Below, one piece after another: positions 1-14,604 of a stretch of DNA of 64,000 nt (its first letter is position 1; each line of letters begins with the position of its first letter). The DNA is taken from the NCBI RefSeq assembly GCF_001522545.3, contig NC_031769.1, positions 23,855,617 to 23,919,616 on the forward strand. Reading direction: 5' to 3'. The position numbers were made by a program, and so were the translations under genes. The DNA comes from Parus major (taxonomy: Eukaryota; Chordata; Aves; Passeriformes; Paridae). The notes under the pieces are model-generated. The model saw only the letters and a list, made by a program, of their open reading frames with translations. It was not told the origin of the DNA and made no database searches.

Positions 1-3000
1 TTCCTCATAAACAACAGGAACCTTCCTTTGAATTTGAGAGAGGAGAAATTGCCTTGGTCAGCACTATGTCTCTGAGTCTGAAGAACTGGAAGATATAGGC
101 TACCACCCCTTTTATGATCCATCTTTACAAATTGCTCAGTCAGAAAGTATAAGCAGATCTGGGAGATCTTCTCCAGTTAATAATTTTGGCTGTACAAGGT
201 GCAGCATTTTTTATGTTACAACCCTAAAATTGTGACCTGTTTCTTCCTTAGCCCAAGTCACTCTTCCTCTGTTTCCTCTCACACTACCTGAAAGCCTCTT
301 CTGCATAAGACCTCTCCCTACACACTGCTCATGCCTCCTGCCAGCTCACTGTTCTCCTTTGCTAATGAGTTGTCTGTGACACCTTCCAGAATCGTGCCTC
401 CATCATCTTACCCTGCTAAAGGTAATTCTGGACCCTCCAGGTGTGTTGATTTTTTTGGGGGTTCTCCCACTTGCCCTAGTCCTGATTTCCCTGGCATTGA
501 ACATCTTCAGTTTCTCTTCACCATCCAGTGAGCACATCCAGCTAGGAGGCACAGCACTCTGCATATCCTGCTTGAGCATGCTTTGGTTGGTCTGTAGGTT
601 ATCTGCATTGCTTGTTGAGCTTGGGAAGGACAGGGAGAAGACACATAAGCTGCATATCTCAGGTCCAGTACAAGAATTTCAGGTGGGGCATAGGATAATT
701 CACCACCGTGGAAGCTCAGGTGGTACATGGCATTTCAGAAAGAGGACAAGAGCTAAACCACCATTAATATTTATTATAGTTGCCAGATCTTCTCATATTC
801 ACATCAAGTCTTCATCCTCGAAATCTACATTTGGTTCACAAGTGCATCATCACCTTGCATCTATTTAGGACACAAACACTACCATACAAATACACTTTCC
901 CATACATGATGCCTAAGAATACATAGATACTTTTATGTGTATCTATAGATATTTTTTTTTCTGACAGGGAAATTGCTAGAGCACCATTAATAACAAAAAA
1001 AAAAAACATTTCTAGGCTAAATTTTAGAGGTTTTGTTCACACAAAAAACAAATGTGTAGTCTCAAACATCCTTCCAGAGGTGTTCAGCCCTTTGTCTCTC
1101 ATGTACATACATACACCATACACTCACAGACACATACACGCAGACATGTGCCAACACACTTTATACAAAATGTATACAGCTCCATTTTGGGGATAAAAGC
1201 TTCCCATTTAGTCAGACTTGACCTCAGATCTGTCTGTATGTAGCTATTGAGTTCTGACATTGTTGTTGCAATCCACGTGACTGCTGGACCCTCATCACCA
1301 GGATCTATGAAATGGAGGGAGCAGAAAAGACTGGCTCAGTAGTCCAAGGAGATGCTGAGGCACCACAGGGCTTGCCACAGACCTCACAACCTGAGCTTAG
1401 ATGCTGCCTCCAGCTGTGCACTCCCCCAGGACATGACAGCTACTAGTCCCCAGAAGACACTCACCTGCACCTCTGCACTGCAGTGTCCTGGTTTTAAAGG
1501 CATGTTCTTTATGCCAGCTCCCTTTATTTTATCTGGAAACGAATGTGTGGATGTTCAGCAGGAACCTGTTGAATGCTGAAAGGCCTCATGGTTGTGATAC
1601 TGTAACACCTGCAGAATGTTTTCCAGAGGACCTAGAGAGGACCCAGTGCACTAAACCATTCTGTTGGTCCTACCAGATGACCTGTGTCAAGATTACAAGG
1701 TATTAAAATAAGTGTGCTGTATTGAGAAATGAATCAAAAAATTTGTATAAGTATCAGCTGATGGGTCCATGTTGCAAATCAGAAAAAGTTTCAAGAGACT
1801 TACAAATAAATACAAATAAAATATTACTTTCTGATTTGTGGCAAAGACTCAACTCAAAACTTATTTAAATAATAATATTTATGTTTTCCAGAAGTATGCT
1901 ATAAATTTCAAAATGCTTTATGAATATGTCCCAGAATTTATAGATTTTTAAAAAATAGGCACAGAAAATGCTGCTGTCCTTTTCTTATATCTAGATGACG
2001 TCCTGGTTTTCCATTCTGACTTGCCCTGAGGCTCACAGCAATGAAAAACTGCAGGTCTTCAGACTACAAAGCTGTATTTGCAGAATGCAGCTCAGACATC
2101 TACAGACTCTGGATCATTTCAGCAGTGTTACTCCTCTGTGGGGCCAATTTACTCATTCATATTCTTTGACCCTTGCAGGTAAAACTTAAATGGAAGTGAG
2201 TAGGATCTTCTTCTAAGGAAGATCTGTGGTCTTGAAAAATAAGTAAATTTACATTATTTCTTTATCAATATCAAAAGCAAATTTACATTATCAGAAAAAA
2301 TGTTATAAAAATAAAAGGAAAAATTTGAAGCAGGGCTACTAAAAATTAACAAGAGTTTGGGGATGTAGGTGCACTGTCAGAGTGCTATTGAAGCACAAAA
2401 AAAAAGTAAAAAATACTTGGGATAATTAGGGGTTAATGAAAGCCAATAGGCTTTACAGGAAAGGAGATGGAAATTTCTGAATCTCCAACCACACAGTTGG
2501 GGAACTGATTAGCTGGTATCCAATCATCTCTGAGCTGATGTTCCCTTTACCACTGGTTAAGCTCATTAAGTGGGTGCTGTATGAGGCCTTAGCATTGTTT
2601 TATAGTCAGAGAGAAAGATGAAGACTCCTACAGACATACTCTGGCTGACTTCCCAGGAGCAGCTCTGTAATGAAACTGGTTTTCCCCAATACTGGCCTCT
2701 GCATTTTTCCAGCGTTTTCTCTTCTCTTCCCTTCCCTTCCACCGCCTACTCTTCTCAGTTTGAGTTCTGTTATCTCTATTATGTGCTCTCTCACTCTATT
2801 GCTTTCCTCAAGCATTTATTTAATTATAGCCTTTATTTATCACCTGCCCAGGGAGTTTCATCCAGTCCTCCCCTCCCCTCTCCTCACAGGAAACGAAGGT
2901 GGTAGGAGCTTTGCAAGGACTGGATCCATTTGGGGCAGGTGTCCCATTTTCCCAGTAGAAAAGGCATCAGTTGTTTTGTAGGGGAATGCTCCCTGAGGTA

Positions 3001-6000
3001 ACTAATCCCAGCTGCACAGAGAAGTGACCTGGGATAATGATGGAGGAGCAGCTGCAGGAGGAATGTGGAGCAAGAAGTTCACATAACTCCACCAACCATA
3101 TTGGTTAGGTATATTTTAAGAAAATTAGATGGCCCTAAATCCCGAGGTACCTCCAGTTTGAGGAACAAGTACTAATTATGTTAGAACAAAATTGGTCCCT
3201 GATGAAGATACCTCGTTAGTTTTGCTTTCCCGTAAAAAACAAAGCAGCCATAGCAACAGGGCTGAGTGCTTCTTATTTTCATTACTGCAGGGATATCCAA
3301 CAGAGACAGAGAATGTAATGTTTTAAAGCATCTTTCTTTCCCTCTACCTGCTTTTGCCTCTTCTCAGAATTTCTCAGAAACTTCTGCTGTTATGTGGTTT
3401 TCTTTCTTTTTTTCCACAGATCCTGGTGATATTCACAGAGTTGTGCCAAAAGGCCCCTGCATCTGATAGCATATTATCAATTCTCTCTGTGTTACTTGCC
3501 AAACCATCACATTGTTCCTCCTTCTTGCCATTCTTGGCACCTTCTTAAATACTTCACCAAACATCCTGAAGACAGTAACCCCCAGTGTGACACTGTGTTC
3601 AGCAGCCTGGAAGCCTCTGCTGTTCTTACACACCACCCCATCACATGTTCATGCCCCAATGCCCCACAGTCGTCCACAGTCCACTCCCACTCATACTCTG
3701 CTTTTCCAAGTACAGTTTCCAAGCCCCCTGAGACTGCTATGCACATTACATGCACTTCTTACCTCAGCATGCAGCACATATATTTTTTTGGTGATGAGAC
3801 TAAGACAAAAGGACAGACAGTAACAATTAAAAGTGCTCTTAGTGCAACACAACATCTACATAAAAACTTCCACAGTGATTTGTGTTTATAATTAAGGCCA
3901 GACTGATTCCCAATCTCTCACCTTGGGTAAAGTGAACCATATCAAGCTATGTATAAAATAATCAGCAGGGGTTTTAAGTGCTGGGGTATGATCTGAGTTT
4001 TCAAAAAATATTGTCTAACAGATTAGGGGCTAAAGGAAAAACGTGAAAAATGGTGCTAAGAAAATGTTTCTGTCATAGAGTCAAACTGAAATTAACTGGG
4101 GCTGAAGATGTGGGAAATCACTGGAACTTCAGTGTGATTTGCATTATTTTGAACCTTTATTCCTTAAATTCCCTTTCTTTCCCTGGTAAATGGAGAGCTG
4201 GAAGAAAAATTTCTAGATCTAAGATAGCTTTTTGAAAAGAATGAAGAGTTCTGACAGAGGACGTGTCTTTCTGTGTCCCTTGCCCTGGCTCTGCTTCACA
4301 GTGTCCACGTAGTCAGTGGGCTGCGCACCAAAATACAGAAAGGGGAGGTGGGGAGAAGGAAGGATGGACAGAGGGAGGAGCCCAACTAGGCAGTTACTTA
4401 GATGAATAATTTTTCTTCACCCCGTTCTAAGGACAGGAAAAACAGTTCAGGAAAAGCTGCATGAAGCAGGACTAATTCCTCTCAGTCATCCTCACTTCTC
4501 TCCAGTCACGGTTCTTGCAGGACACCAGCAGCAGCGTGGCCACAGGCTCTGCTGAGCAATCCCAGCCCCCGAGAGCAAGACAGCCTGGAAGCAGGGGAAG
4601 AAGAGGGGTGTGGATAGCTGGGAAAACAGTTCCAAATCCACTTTCCAGAGCTCCAGTTGTTGTTTTTTGTGTGTTTCCCTTTTTATTTTTCTTTTTCTTT
4701 GTGCCATGGAGGAATGGTGCTGGCCATACAGCTCCTGCTTCTGGATTAGCTTCTCATTCTCATCGTCTGGGATGATGCCTGACTGCAAAGAGCCTCACGA
4801 TTTTTATTTTAGTAAAAGGGAAAAAAGAATTACTGCATGTTGCTGACAAACTATTTCCATAGACACACAGCCAGCCCTCTCCTGCTGCATGAAACAAAAA
4901 TGTTTGAAGAAATGGAGCATGCACAGTTGTAGTTAAAGCTGCAAAAGGAAAAAAGCAGAGGAATTCCTTTCTCCCCCTGCTTCCTCAGCCATGTACTCAC
5001 TTGCAAGTGACTACAGGCTTGCAGCAGAGAGGTGTTTTCATTGGGAAAGGTCCCAGCAGGCTGATTGGGTGGGCCAATGCCCTTTGAATAAATGCCAAAT
5101 CCAGCAGTCTAGGAAGAAGGAAACTTTTTAAAAAAAAATTCAGCCTCAGGCTTAAATCAACAAAACTGGAATAGACATCCTGGAGGTAGAATTGTCGGGG
5201 TTCAGGTGGGAAGGCAGGTGTAACCAAGATTTCTCTCCACTCCCCTACTCATCTGAAAGCTCTTCTTTCCCATTAAATTCAAAACTGTTTTGCAGAGGTC
5301 TGCTTCTTTTGCCTTCAGCAACATTTTTTTCCCAGTAGAACCTGTACAAAGCAGAGCTCAGCAGCAGTGCATGTAGCACCCACACCCTCTGCAACCCCCC
5401 TGCCACTGTAGCTCACCTCAAAGCATCCCTCAGACCTCCCTGCTCTGTGTCTCGCTAAGGAATGTGGAAAGAAAACATGAGTGGATAAGTAAGCAGCAGC
5501 TGGAGAGTCTTGGAAGGAAAACACTGACCACATATTCAAAATGTGGTAAATTGAAACAATTGGCAGCAAAATTATCTGTTACTTAATGATCTAGTCTGAT
5601 TCTAGATGGTGTCATAACACAGGAAATGTTCTGGACACTGAATTGACCTGTTTCTGGTGCAGTCATTATTTCAACCTGGAACAGTTTAATTAGGCTACAT
5701 GGCCTTCCTGCTTCTTGCCTTGTCAGTTGATTTTGGATGGACACGAAACCACTTCATGATTCTTCAAGGTTCAAGTGTTTGCTATTGAGGGTGCAGTTCT
5801 TTTTCTAACATCTCTAAATACAGTCACCTATGGAAGAGATAAAATCAGTAGGGACAGACACGCACCCACAAAATTATAGGTAGGGACACACATGTATTTA
5901 TAGGACCATGCAAATACCTAGAACATGGTCTCGTAAGAATTGTGTTTCTCAGTTGTTGGTTCTTAGCCCTTTAGGCAAAGGTCATTCTAACTGATAGAAC

Positions 6001-6739
6001 ATAGTTGTTGGAATATAGGCCAAAATGATAGAAATAACTGTCATAAAAAATATGGAAGTTCAAGGATGGCATGTAAGCCCTACATCCTTGTAGCCGGGGT
6101 CAAAGGACTCAATGCTCTTTCCTTTCTTTTGTTGAAGGAGAAAACTGTTCTTACCCTACCTTCAGGCCATTGGACTAAGAAGTAGACATTTCTTAGAAGA
6201 AGGCAGGCAGAGGAGCAGGAAGCAGAGCTATCATTATCTTTTACACCTTTTCTAGATCCCCACTAATTTTATTTTCCTTCTACCAGAGAAGCTGGAGGAG
6301 AATACATTGCTCTTAAATCTGTTTCAATTAGATTCAACTTCTTTATTTCCATTTCTATTGCTTTCCATCTATTTTTATTGTTCACACAAATCTTCACATA
6401 AAGCTCACATAAAACCTTCAATCTTTAAATTATATTTAAATTATTTGAATGTGTATTCTCCACATGGAGAAAGAAAAAATTGAAAGACTGATATACTGAG
6501 CTTTTTTTAAAAATGGCTAAGTCTGCCCTCATTTTTATTATTTGTGACTAATTACCTGATTTTTTAATCATGAAAGGAAACTGATCTTACTGCAGAAGTT
6601 GTGCAGCAGAGGATTTGGTATAAGTCCTTGGTGTGAGCTTGGTGGGTTCATATGAGGTACATATCATATTGGCTGCTGAGGAATAAAAAAAGCAGTAACT
6701 CCTTAGGCATTCTGGTAAACCAGCTACAAGAGACTGTTC
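1..6739. other. Intergenic, no gene recognised
   Basis: AT-rich sequence with many stop codons in all frames. The longest open stretch is about 141 codons near 443-868; it needs a non-ATG start and resembles nothing I know. There are short A and T runs (about 951-960 and 995-1006), pyrimidine-rich patches (about 2,717-2,745 and 2,864-2,888) and a 13-bp direct repeat of aaatttacattat near 2,245 and 2,279. CpG is scarce. I see no tRNA, no known repeat family and no splice-bounded coding exon. Confidence 0.6.
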
Positions 6740-6850
6740 TGATACAGGGGCTGCATAAAAATCAGTAGTCCCACCATGATACAGGGGCTGCATAAAAATC
6801 AGTAGTCCCACCGTGATACAGGGGCTGCATAAAAATCAGTAATCCCACCG
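6740..6850. repeat. Tandem repeat, 3 x 37 bp
   Basis: Three head-to-tail copies of a 37-bp unit beginning tgatacaggggctgcat lie at 6,740-6,776, 6,777-6,813 and 6,814-6,850. They differ at only two or three positions (for example ccacca against ccaccg at the unit end, and agtag against agtaa in copy 3). Sequence identity ends sharply after the third copy. The near identity suggests a recent local expansion, probably variable in copy number. No coding role is supported. Confidence 0.95.
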
Positions 6851-8340
6851 TGTTGCATGAGTGAAGCAATGTGAGGTGGATGGGGTGAATGGAGCAAGCC
6901 CCCTCGCCACAGATGGCCAAAGGAAGGTTTGCACAGGAGGGAGCTCCCACTGCTGCCCTTCTTGGTGAGTCTAATTGCCATGGCTGGCACTGCGGTCCAG
7001 TGAGATCCGAGCAGACTGGCCAGGCTCTATTTGGAATTCCCACTCTATCATTTAGAAGAGCTGTATTTGGCATGCAGAGGCTGAGGAATGAACTCCTCTG
7101 GTTGATCCTAACTAGCTGTTGCTACTGACAGCCACGTCATGTCTCCTACCTCAGCCTGCATTCTTCAATTTCAGAAAATTCCCTGTCATCTTCATCCCAC
7201 AGATCATTGCCTTGCTTCAGCAAAGCACTTAGGAAATATTTTCCTTGTAGGTCTGTTTGCATTAGACAAAAGTCACATCTCTAAATTAGATGTTGGCTTG
7301 ATTTTGTAGTTGGTTTTGCTTTAAAGGCACTGCAGTAACTTCTGTTCCAAGCAGCCTATAGTCTAAACCAGGCTAGCATGGAAGGCAGGCAGTTCTGGAG
7401 CTGCTTTGGGAAGAACTGATATGCACAATGAATGTATATACAACAGGAGATGAATGATCCTCCCAGACTAGGATTAAAGTGCTTTTAAAGCTGTGAAATT
7501 TGAAGCTATTGCATAGACTTTCAAAGTGGTCCTTTGCAAAAGGTTAAATTTTCAGTACAGCACACTCAGTTATTCTGGCAGCATTACACTTTCTATACTT
7601 CTGCCAATAGCTGAATTTAATTACTGTTGTATTTATGGAAATACTTACCAAACTAGAAGAGCTACACATGAATTCCATCAGCTTCATATAAAGTAAAGAA
7701 AATGCAGAGATGTTGGCCTATGGAGAGATTGTGGAGAACTTAAAAACAGAGCTTTGCATAACTGCCTCTAAGTTTCATTTTTCTCCTCTCTGATTCAAAT
7801 GAATTTTAGCATGCATGAAAGAATGCAAGGAACTGTAGGAAAGCAAAAAATTGAGGAAAATAAACTCTCCTGTCTATTGCTGTAGAGTCAGCAGTCCCTC
7901 CCATGTTGTAAGAGGTGAAGTCACTGGGGCAGAAAAGGTTGTTGAGGTTTTCAAAAGCAACAAGGGTGAACTGTATCCCCCTCTTACAGTGTCTCTGGCA
8001 GTAGCTTTGTGCAAAAAGTACTAAGAGCAGGCATCTCACTCATTCAACTTTAATCCAAATACCAGCTGCATCATCTCATTTTCCCTCCCATTCAGAAGGC
8101 AAAATGGCTTATGCAGAGCTCCACAGTCACAGCCCTACAACCTAAATGTGAGGCTCCTAAAAACTTCTTTCTGTTAAGGTCATATTGTTGTATATTCCTT
8201 TTTGTTCTCTGCTTATCTGATATCCACAATCTGTCCTACAGCTGAGTGTCTGACTTTTTATTGGTCTCCTGGTTTACCCTGTGCTTGACACACAGTGATT
8301 CAGTTACCACCAGGGAAGTGGATCAAGCAAATAAAAGCAC

Positions 8341-8395
8341 TTTAATTTCATTTCATTTAATTTCATGTCATGTCATTTCATTTCATTTCATTTTC
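8341..8395. repeat. ATTTC-type microsatellite
   Basis: An imperfect pentanucleotide run of the form TTTCA with occasional ATGTC and TTTAA variants covers about 55 bp. It is flanked by ordinary AT-rich DNA. It is a simple-sequence repeat with no sign of function. Confidence 0.9.
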
Positions 8396-8939
8396 AGTTG
8401 TTAGTACTCTAGAGAATAATTAATTGATAAAGAAAAACCTAATGAAGATGCATTTCTCTGTGGATTTAGGGTAGGACAGACTTCCTTGACATTTTGAATG
8501 TGACATTGATAACACAATTAAAAATGTGATTTTCATTGCTGGCTTGAGTTATACATATCATGGATTGATTATTCTAAGTACTGAGTAAATAGAAACATGG
8601 GAAAGCTAATTTCTTAACATTGATTTTAGGTGGATTTAAATCAACCTTCTAAGCTAGGACTTCAATTCGTTCTAGAGTGCAACTCAGTCACTCTACAGGA
8701 AAAATATAGTCTCCCTAAAGCAGTAGAATTTTATTTTTCTTTTACAATGCTACCATTACTTCTTTCTGTAAGGGCTTAAAGCCTGTGAGTGAAGCAGTAG
8801 AATAAAATAACTGAGTGCTAATATCAGTAGATGTTAAAGTGCTTCATGGCAGCAAAAGGTTAACAAAGAATTCAAGAGAGGTTTTTAGCACCATTAGGAA
8901 AAGTAGTGACTGGAAATTATTTTATTTTAAATCTGAGAG

Positions 8940-9010
8940 CTATTACAAACAAATCAAAACAAGACAAAGCAGAGAAACAAACAAACAAAAACTACAAACA
9001 AAAAAAGAAG
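8940..9010. repeat. A-rich CAAA low-complexity tract
   Basis: An adenine-rich stretch with repeated AAAC units (acaaacaaacaaaaac and relatives). It could be the tail of an old retroposed insert, but no recognisable body precedes it on either side, so I call only low complexity. Confidence 0.7.
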
Positions 9011-12000
9011 AAAATTATAGAGAAAATGCTGTAGTGAGGTAGAATACAAAAATGTACAGGATTGAACTGTAAGTGGTGATACTGCTATGGGAACACAATA
9101 ATGAAATATTTTGACTGAATGATTTAGGTATTCAAATACTATCTTTAATGCAATTTGATTGATTGTTTAGAACATTTAAGATGACACATAGGTGGCAAGC
9201 TGGCAAGTTTTCCTCAGCTCCCAGATAGGAATAAAAATTATTTCCACCTTATAATATTGAGCAAAATTCTTCTGTTGTCAGAAAGGCTGGAGTTAATTCT
9301 ATAGATGTTAATTTCAATCAGGCTGAATTTTAATGTGTGAAAATTTTACAAACTGTCATTATAAAAAATAATGTAGCCTCAGGTTATTATTGTCACTTTA
9401 AACACAGTCTACTGGTAACTATTGGGGTGGAAAGAATTCCAAGCATCCCTGATAATTTTTTTTTCTTGTTTTTTCCAGTATTTTCAAGTGAGGCTGACAG
9501 CTTTGTGATTTTTTTAGATCTTAGAGTATTGTTATGCAGCCATCTATGAAATAAGGTTTATAGAAGAGTTAATACCTTTTATTAGCATATCTATGGTAAA
9601 TATAGGTTGGGAATTGTTAATTTAATCAATTTGAGTAAACAAAGATAACTGCTACCTATGGAGAAAGAGGGTGTTACCATGAGATGGAATAGGAGTCTTT
9701 TACCTACATGTATGGAAAAGGTAATCATGTATCAATGAACAATTATATATATATGAAGCATAAGAAAAATTATAATGTGCTGCAAAGTAAATACCTCTAC
9801 TGGAGTTCTTGAAAATGACAGTCAACACCCTCACAGACTACATTTCCCAGTCTTGCCTTTCAAAAAGATATTTGTAAACTTTCCCATCAGCCCCTCTCAA
9901 TGATCAGAACTGCTAGGTCAAAACTAATCACATGTATTTTGAAAATACTCTCCCACTGGCTGATGAATGTTGCTGTACTTGCTTTTCTGAGTTCATACTA
10001 TTTAATGTAGAGAGCTTGCTTGGTGTCTAGGACAATGCTCTGTAAGGACATTTAGGGAACCAGACAAAGTACATCATTCTCTGGGGAGCTGCCTGTGTTT
10101 TATCTTTGGGTTTGCCATCAAAGACATTTTATGTGTGCCATGTTTCCGTTGTTACTGGCACAGGGCCACAAATCCCCTCTCCTCTGCAGCACTCAGCTGT
10201 GGCACATGCACAGCCACGTTTCCACTGCTCCCCACTGCAGTCTGACAAAGGCAGGCAGCAAACACACACAGCAGGGTGCTCACAACCAAATTCTAAACTC
10301 ATGAATCCTGTTGGATCAGCAAGATCCAGCAGTGTCCATGTTTCTTCCTAAAGTGAATTAATGAGGCAGTTCTGCCAGCAACAGAGAATTTCCAGCCGTG
10401 CGCCAAAACTAATGTTCTTTAAATGTGCTCCACAAGACCAGCACACCCCTCTGCCCATGGGGATGAGAGAAGGTGGGATCCACACAGATCCTAAGTCTAA
10501 ATGTCTTGAAGCACTTGCAAAGAGCAAAGATCACTTCTACCACCACAGATCTGTAACAGTACATCTGCTGCAATGGGTGCCTTCAGGAAGTAGTCCCTAA
10601 ACAAAATTTCATTCTTGACACTTCTGTTGAATTATAAACCTAGTCTTAAATATGGAGCTCTAATTTGGACAACACTGAAAATCAATTGTACTTTGGAAAT
10701 ATAATAATATTTACTTCTACTCTACAAAAAAACCACAGTTTATTAAAAAGACCAATAAAGTCTAGAACCATCTCAGCATTTGGACAATCTGTTGGTGTGC
10801 CCCTCTTCTTGTCCCTGACTCCACAATTTTTGCTTAAGGAGCCCTCATCTCTATATTCCTTCTCTGATGATCTGGGATAAACACTAAGATTTATTTTATT
10901 TTTTACCAGCTATGACATTCACTTTACAGCTGCCAATGTGTAGACAATTCTGAAGCCACTGCAGATGTTGTCCTGTCATAGTTCATACTCTGATTCTGAG
11001 TGATGATGAACCAATAACATGCTGCAGTGAAATATCAAAATACCAGCCCCAGATGACTGTTTGAATCTCCTATTATAGCTGGAGGCCTAGTTCAGACACA
11101 AATTCCTTTGTTCTTGACATCTACCTTTAGAGAAACACAATCTACCCTGGGAATTCCAAATCAGAAAATGTGCTGAGTTTTATGTAGGGAAACAGAGCAT
11201 AGGAGAGGATCATCAGGTTCAAGGAGCCCAGTTGCCAAACTTAAATTACAGTGTAGCAGATTTCTGTTTCAGGAAGATCTGCAGAAAAATCACCCCACAT
11301 GACCCTTCTAAGGAAAGTATTTCCTATTGAATTTTCAGGTTTTTTGACTACTGAAGATATCTTTCCCTATGTCAAAAGCAATCTAGCTGACAAGTATATA
11401 TGTGATAGTCTTAAAAATAAATAAATTTAATTCCTCATCTTCTTTTCATTGATGGAAATCACTCCTTATTTACCTTGTGAGGCTTTCAAAGGGCAGTTCT
11501 ATCTGCAGTTTGATTCTGTTATGCCAGCTATGGTACTGAAAGAAGACTCATATTCTGAGACTTCTTTATTTGCAGCCCAGTTGGATCCATCTTCAGCAGT
11601 TTCTTCTTGTTATGTCTCGTGGAGTTTCACAATAGCTGCAGCTCTCCACAAGTCCCTCTGTAATAACATGTTGCAGGTAATTATTGGCTTCTTGGAATGC
11701 ACTACCCTTTACTTCAAGTCATAATTAAAGGAATCAAACTTTGGAACAGTCTCTGGAAATCTGAAAATAGGAGTTTAATTTACAAATGTTAGGGTGGAAT
11801 GGGAAATGAGTGAGCCAAAATCAGCACACTACAATGCTTATTTGCAATGCTCTCAACAGGACATCCCTTTCGTTTTGTCCACCAAGACTTATCCAAAGGG
11901 TCTTGTATATATATGGGGTGGTGAGAACAAGAGCAGGTCCTCTCCAGAAAGAGCAGAGTGCATTTATTATCAAGACAGAAAGATATTGCTTGAAATTACA

Positions 12001-13408
12001 TGAAGATCTACTGTCAAAGGGAGAATATTGCCATAGGGAAAACAAACTGTTACAGACAAAGCCTCTTAAACCTGTTCATCAGTGCTGCCCACACACTGCA
12101 TGCTGAAGCACACATTTTAAATGAGGATCTGGAAATATATTTTGTTTAACAAGTGGACACCTTCAGGGATGTGAAAGGGTTACAGGAAAGGATAAGGCTT
12201 CTTTTGGGCTTTCTGTATCTATGGCACCTTTATGTTGAATGGCTGATTTCAGAAAAGTCTCAAAACTTTGTTACAGACTCATAGCTAAATCCAGGTTATG
12301 TACTTTTAACTCTATTTCTGAAGTTCTTCAAATATGGTCTATGAATATTTCTTCCTTATACAGTGCTGGGTTATATTCAATTCCAATAAAATATTAGGAG
12401 CAGTTTTCTGGGGTGGTCCGTACAGAAATGAGAAGCTTGACTTTGAGATTAGGAGTCATGACAAGATAGGCCCAGAAAATTGTACAGTGCAATCAACCTG
12501 AATTGTATTAATTTCTTGGGGTTTTGTTGTTTTGTTGGGGTTTTTTTAAGTTTTAGTATCACTGTGAAATTTTTATGAATTCTCAGCAAATAAAAGCATA
12601 ATGTTGACTAAAAATGGAGCAAAGTACTTACCTAGATACAGATTTACAAGTAATTCTCTGCCTTTCTTCTTTCACCTCTTTCTCACTACTCACTAGCTCA
12701 TTTACTCTTTTGTGCCACTTGTGCCATTTGTATAGTTGGATTTTTACCAGTTTTTTAGGATCTAACTGATTTTCCACTCCACTCCTCTCAGTACTTTTAG
12801 GTCATCTTTGAGGTTCAGATTAGAAACCCTGTGACATCAAAACTTCCCCAGATCTCTCTCTCTTGTAGTTTTAAATAAGGTGCTTTAACTTAGAGATTCT
12901 TCAGATATATCTTGAAAGCAGGGGGGGCTGTTTTCCCTCCAGTTCATTCAAAATATGGAAAATCGAGTATTCATTTCTGTCCCTTCCATTTTCCTTCCAG
13001 TTCTTTACAGAACAAATACTATTTTTTTCCACAGCTTTTTTTATCCATAAAGTCTTTCTAATATCTAGGATTAAATGTCTTCTCCTGTGCCTCAAGCATC
13101 TTTCCATACTCTTAGAATTTCTCCCAATACCTATATATGTAAACATTTTTTCTTAGAAATTTAGGGTTATATTTGTAATAGAAACATGCACAGAAGAGAA
13201 AATTTCTATCATTTTGTCTCAACATCTTGATTTTCTTTTCCCTTATTTCCTTACTTCCTTATTTCCTGTATCCTGTGACAGGAGGGAAGATTAAGGGCTG
13301 ATCACTGACTGATTCCTTAATCTGCCATTTCCTTCTGAAAAGGGATGATTTAACAGAGGAAGACAAGAATTTGGGGTGATGTTCCAATATGCGAGTCTTT
13401 GTTTTGAC

Positions 13409-13446
13409 CTTGGGCAAGAATCTGTGTCTTTGTTTCCCACATCACA
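13409..13446 (+). repeat. MIR/CORE-SINE-like core fragment
   Basis: The segment reads gaccttgggcaag, then a tgtgtctttgtttccc block, which follows the order of the conserved MIR-type SINE core (GACCTTGGGCAAG ... CTCAGTTTCC). Only about 38 bp can be matched by eye, and the middle is shortened. If real, it is a very old amniote SINE relic. A chance match is possible. Confidence 0.4.
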
Positions 13447-14604
13447 GCTGAATGTCTAGCTCCACAGAATTATTTTGGATTGCAGATCTATTCCTGCATC
13501 ACCTCTTTCCATTCCTCCCTTCCATGTTTGGTCTGCACACTTTGAAAGGCATGAAACCCCCTGATTCTTCAGGACTGGAAAAGCAGTCCCCACACCCACT
13601 GTGCTTCTTTCCTGACATGAAAATCTCACCTCTGTGAAAAAGTGGGTAACCTAGAGTAATTAATTTCTGAACTGGTGACAGAACTTCTGGTTATATTGGC
13701 AAATGGCCATTGTTTCTTGTGGTTTCCATGTCTGATCCCAAGGAATTGGATAACTGCTCAAATGAAGGAAAATGTGTAGTCATTTGCTTACTTGATCACC
13801 AATACCTGATTACAAAGGTCAGGATGATACCATCAAGGCAATACACATGAAGCTGTTTTAAAGATGTTTTCCATTTCCTCAGAACATATTCCATTTCCTT
13901 TGGGAAAGGTCAAAGCACAGAGATTGGGGAAATAAATGAGCACTATGCTAATAAGCTTCCTGGAGCTATCATTTACATTAATTACATGTTTTCTCTGCCT
14001 CCTTTGGGTATGCTAACAGAAAGACGTTAATTTCACAGGGAATTTCACCTCTATAAGTAATAAATGTTATTTGAGAAGGACAAGAAAAAAAAAAGTTGGA
14101 ATAAATAAAATTTCTTTAGTTATAGAGCTGGGAGATGTTTATGGTTTTCTTCTAACATCTGACTTCCCCACACCCACCTCAGGCTGTAGTTCTCTTATAT
14201 CAATGTCTGGAAAACCATCCATTATCATTTAGGTGCTGCTAATGAATGCTGCTCTTAGAGGTTTTACCAAATAACTGAAAATAGGTATTTCTAATCTTTT
14301 TCTTTGGAAAACTACTCCAGTCAGAATAATGATCATTAATGTCTGTTTACCTGTGATTCTCTTCATCATGGGAGGCTAACCTCCTTCATTCCCACGCTCT
14401 ACTCACCTAAGCAACTTACTGATTTCAGTGCAGGTAGTCATGGGAGAGAGAACTCCAACACTTTTACTTGCAGAAAGACATCTGGAGTTGGTCCCATGTG
14501 GCCAGAGTTAATTTTCTTCCCTGTGTTTTCAGCCTTCTCCTACTGTTGTACCTCTCACATCTCTTCCCATTTTGATTTTTCACTTTATTTTTGACCTTTG
14601 TTAG

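Larger units (their letters stand above)
6851..13408. other. Intergenic, no gene recognised
   Basis: AT-rich intergenic DNA with no open frame beyond about 98 codons and no recognisable protein. Contents are simple repeats: the ATTTC run at 8,341-8,395 and an A-rich CAAA stretch near 8,957-9,008. A short TA run lies near 9,744. CpG is sparse. I recognise no transposon here, although old diverged copies could escape reading by eye. Confidence 0.55.

Noticed and set aside
443..868. 141-codon plus-strand open frame with a hydrophobic start
   Set aside because: Begins at a non-ATG codon, then becomes mixed low-complexity sequence. No transmembrane family recognised; treated as chance.
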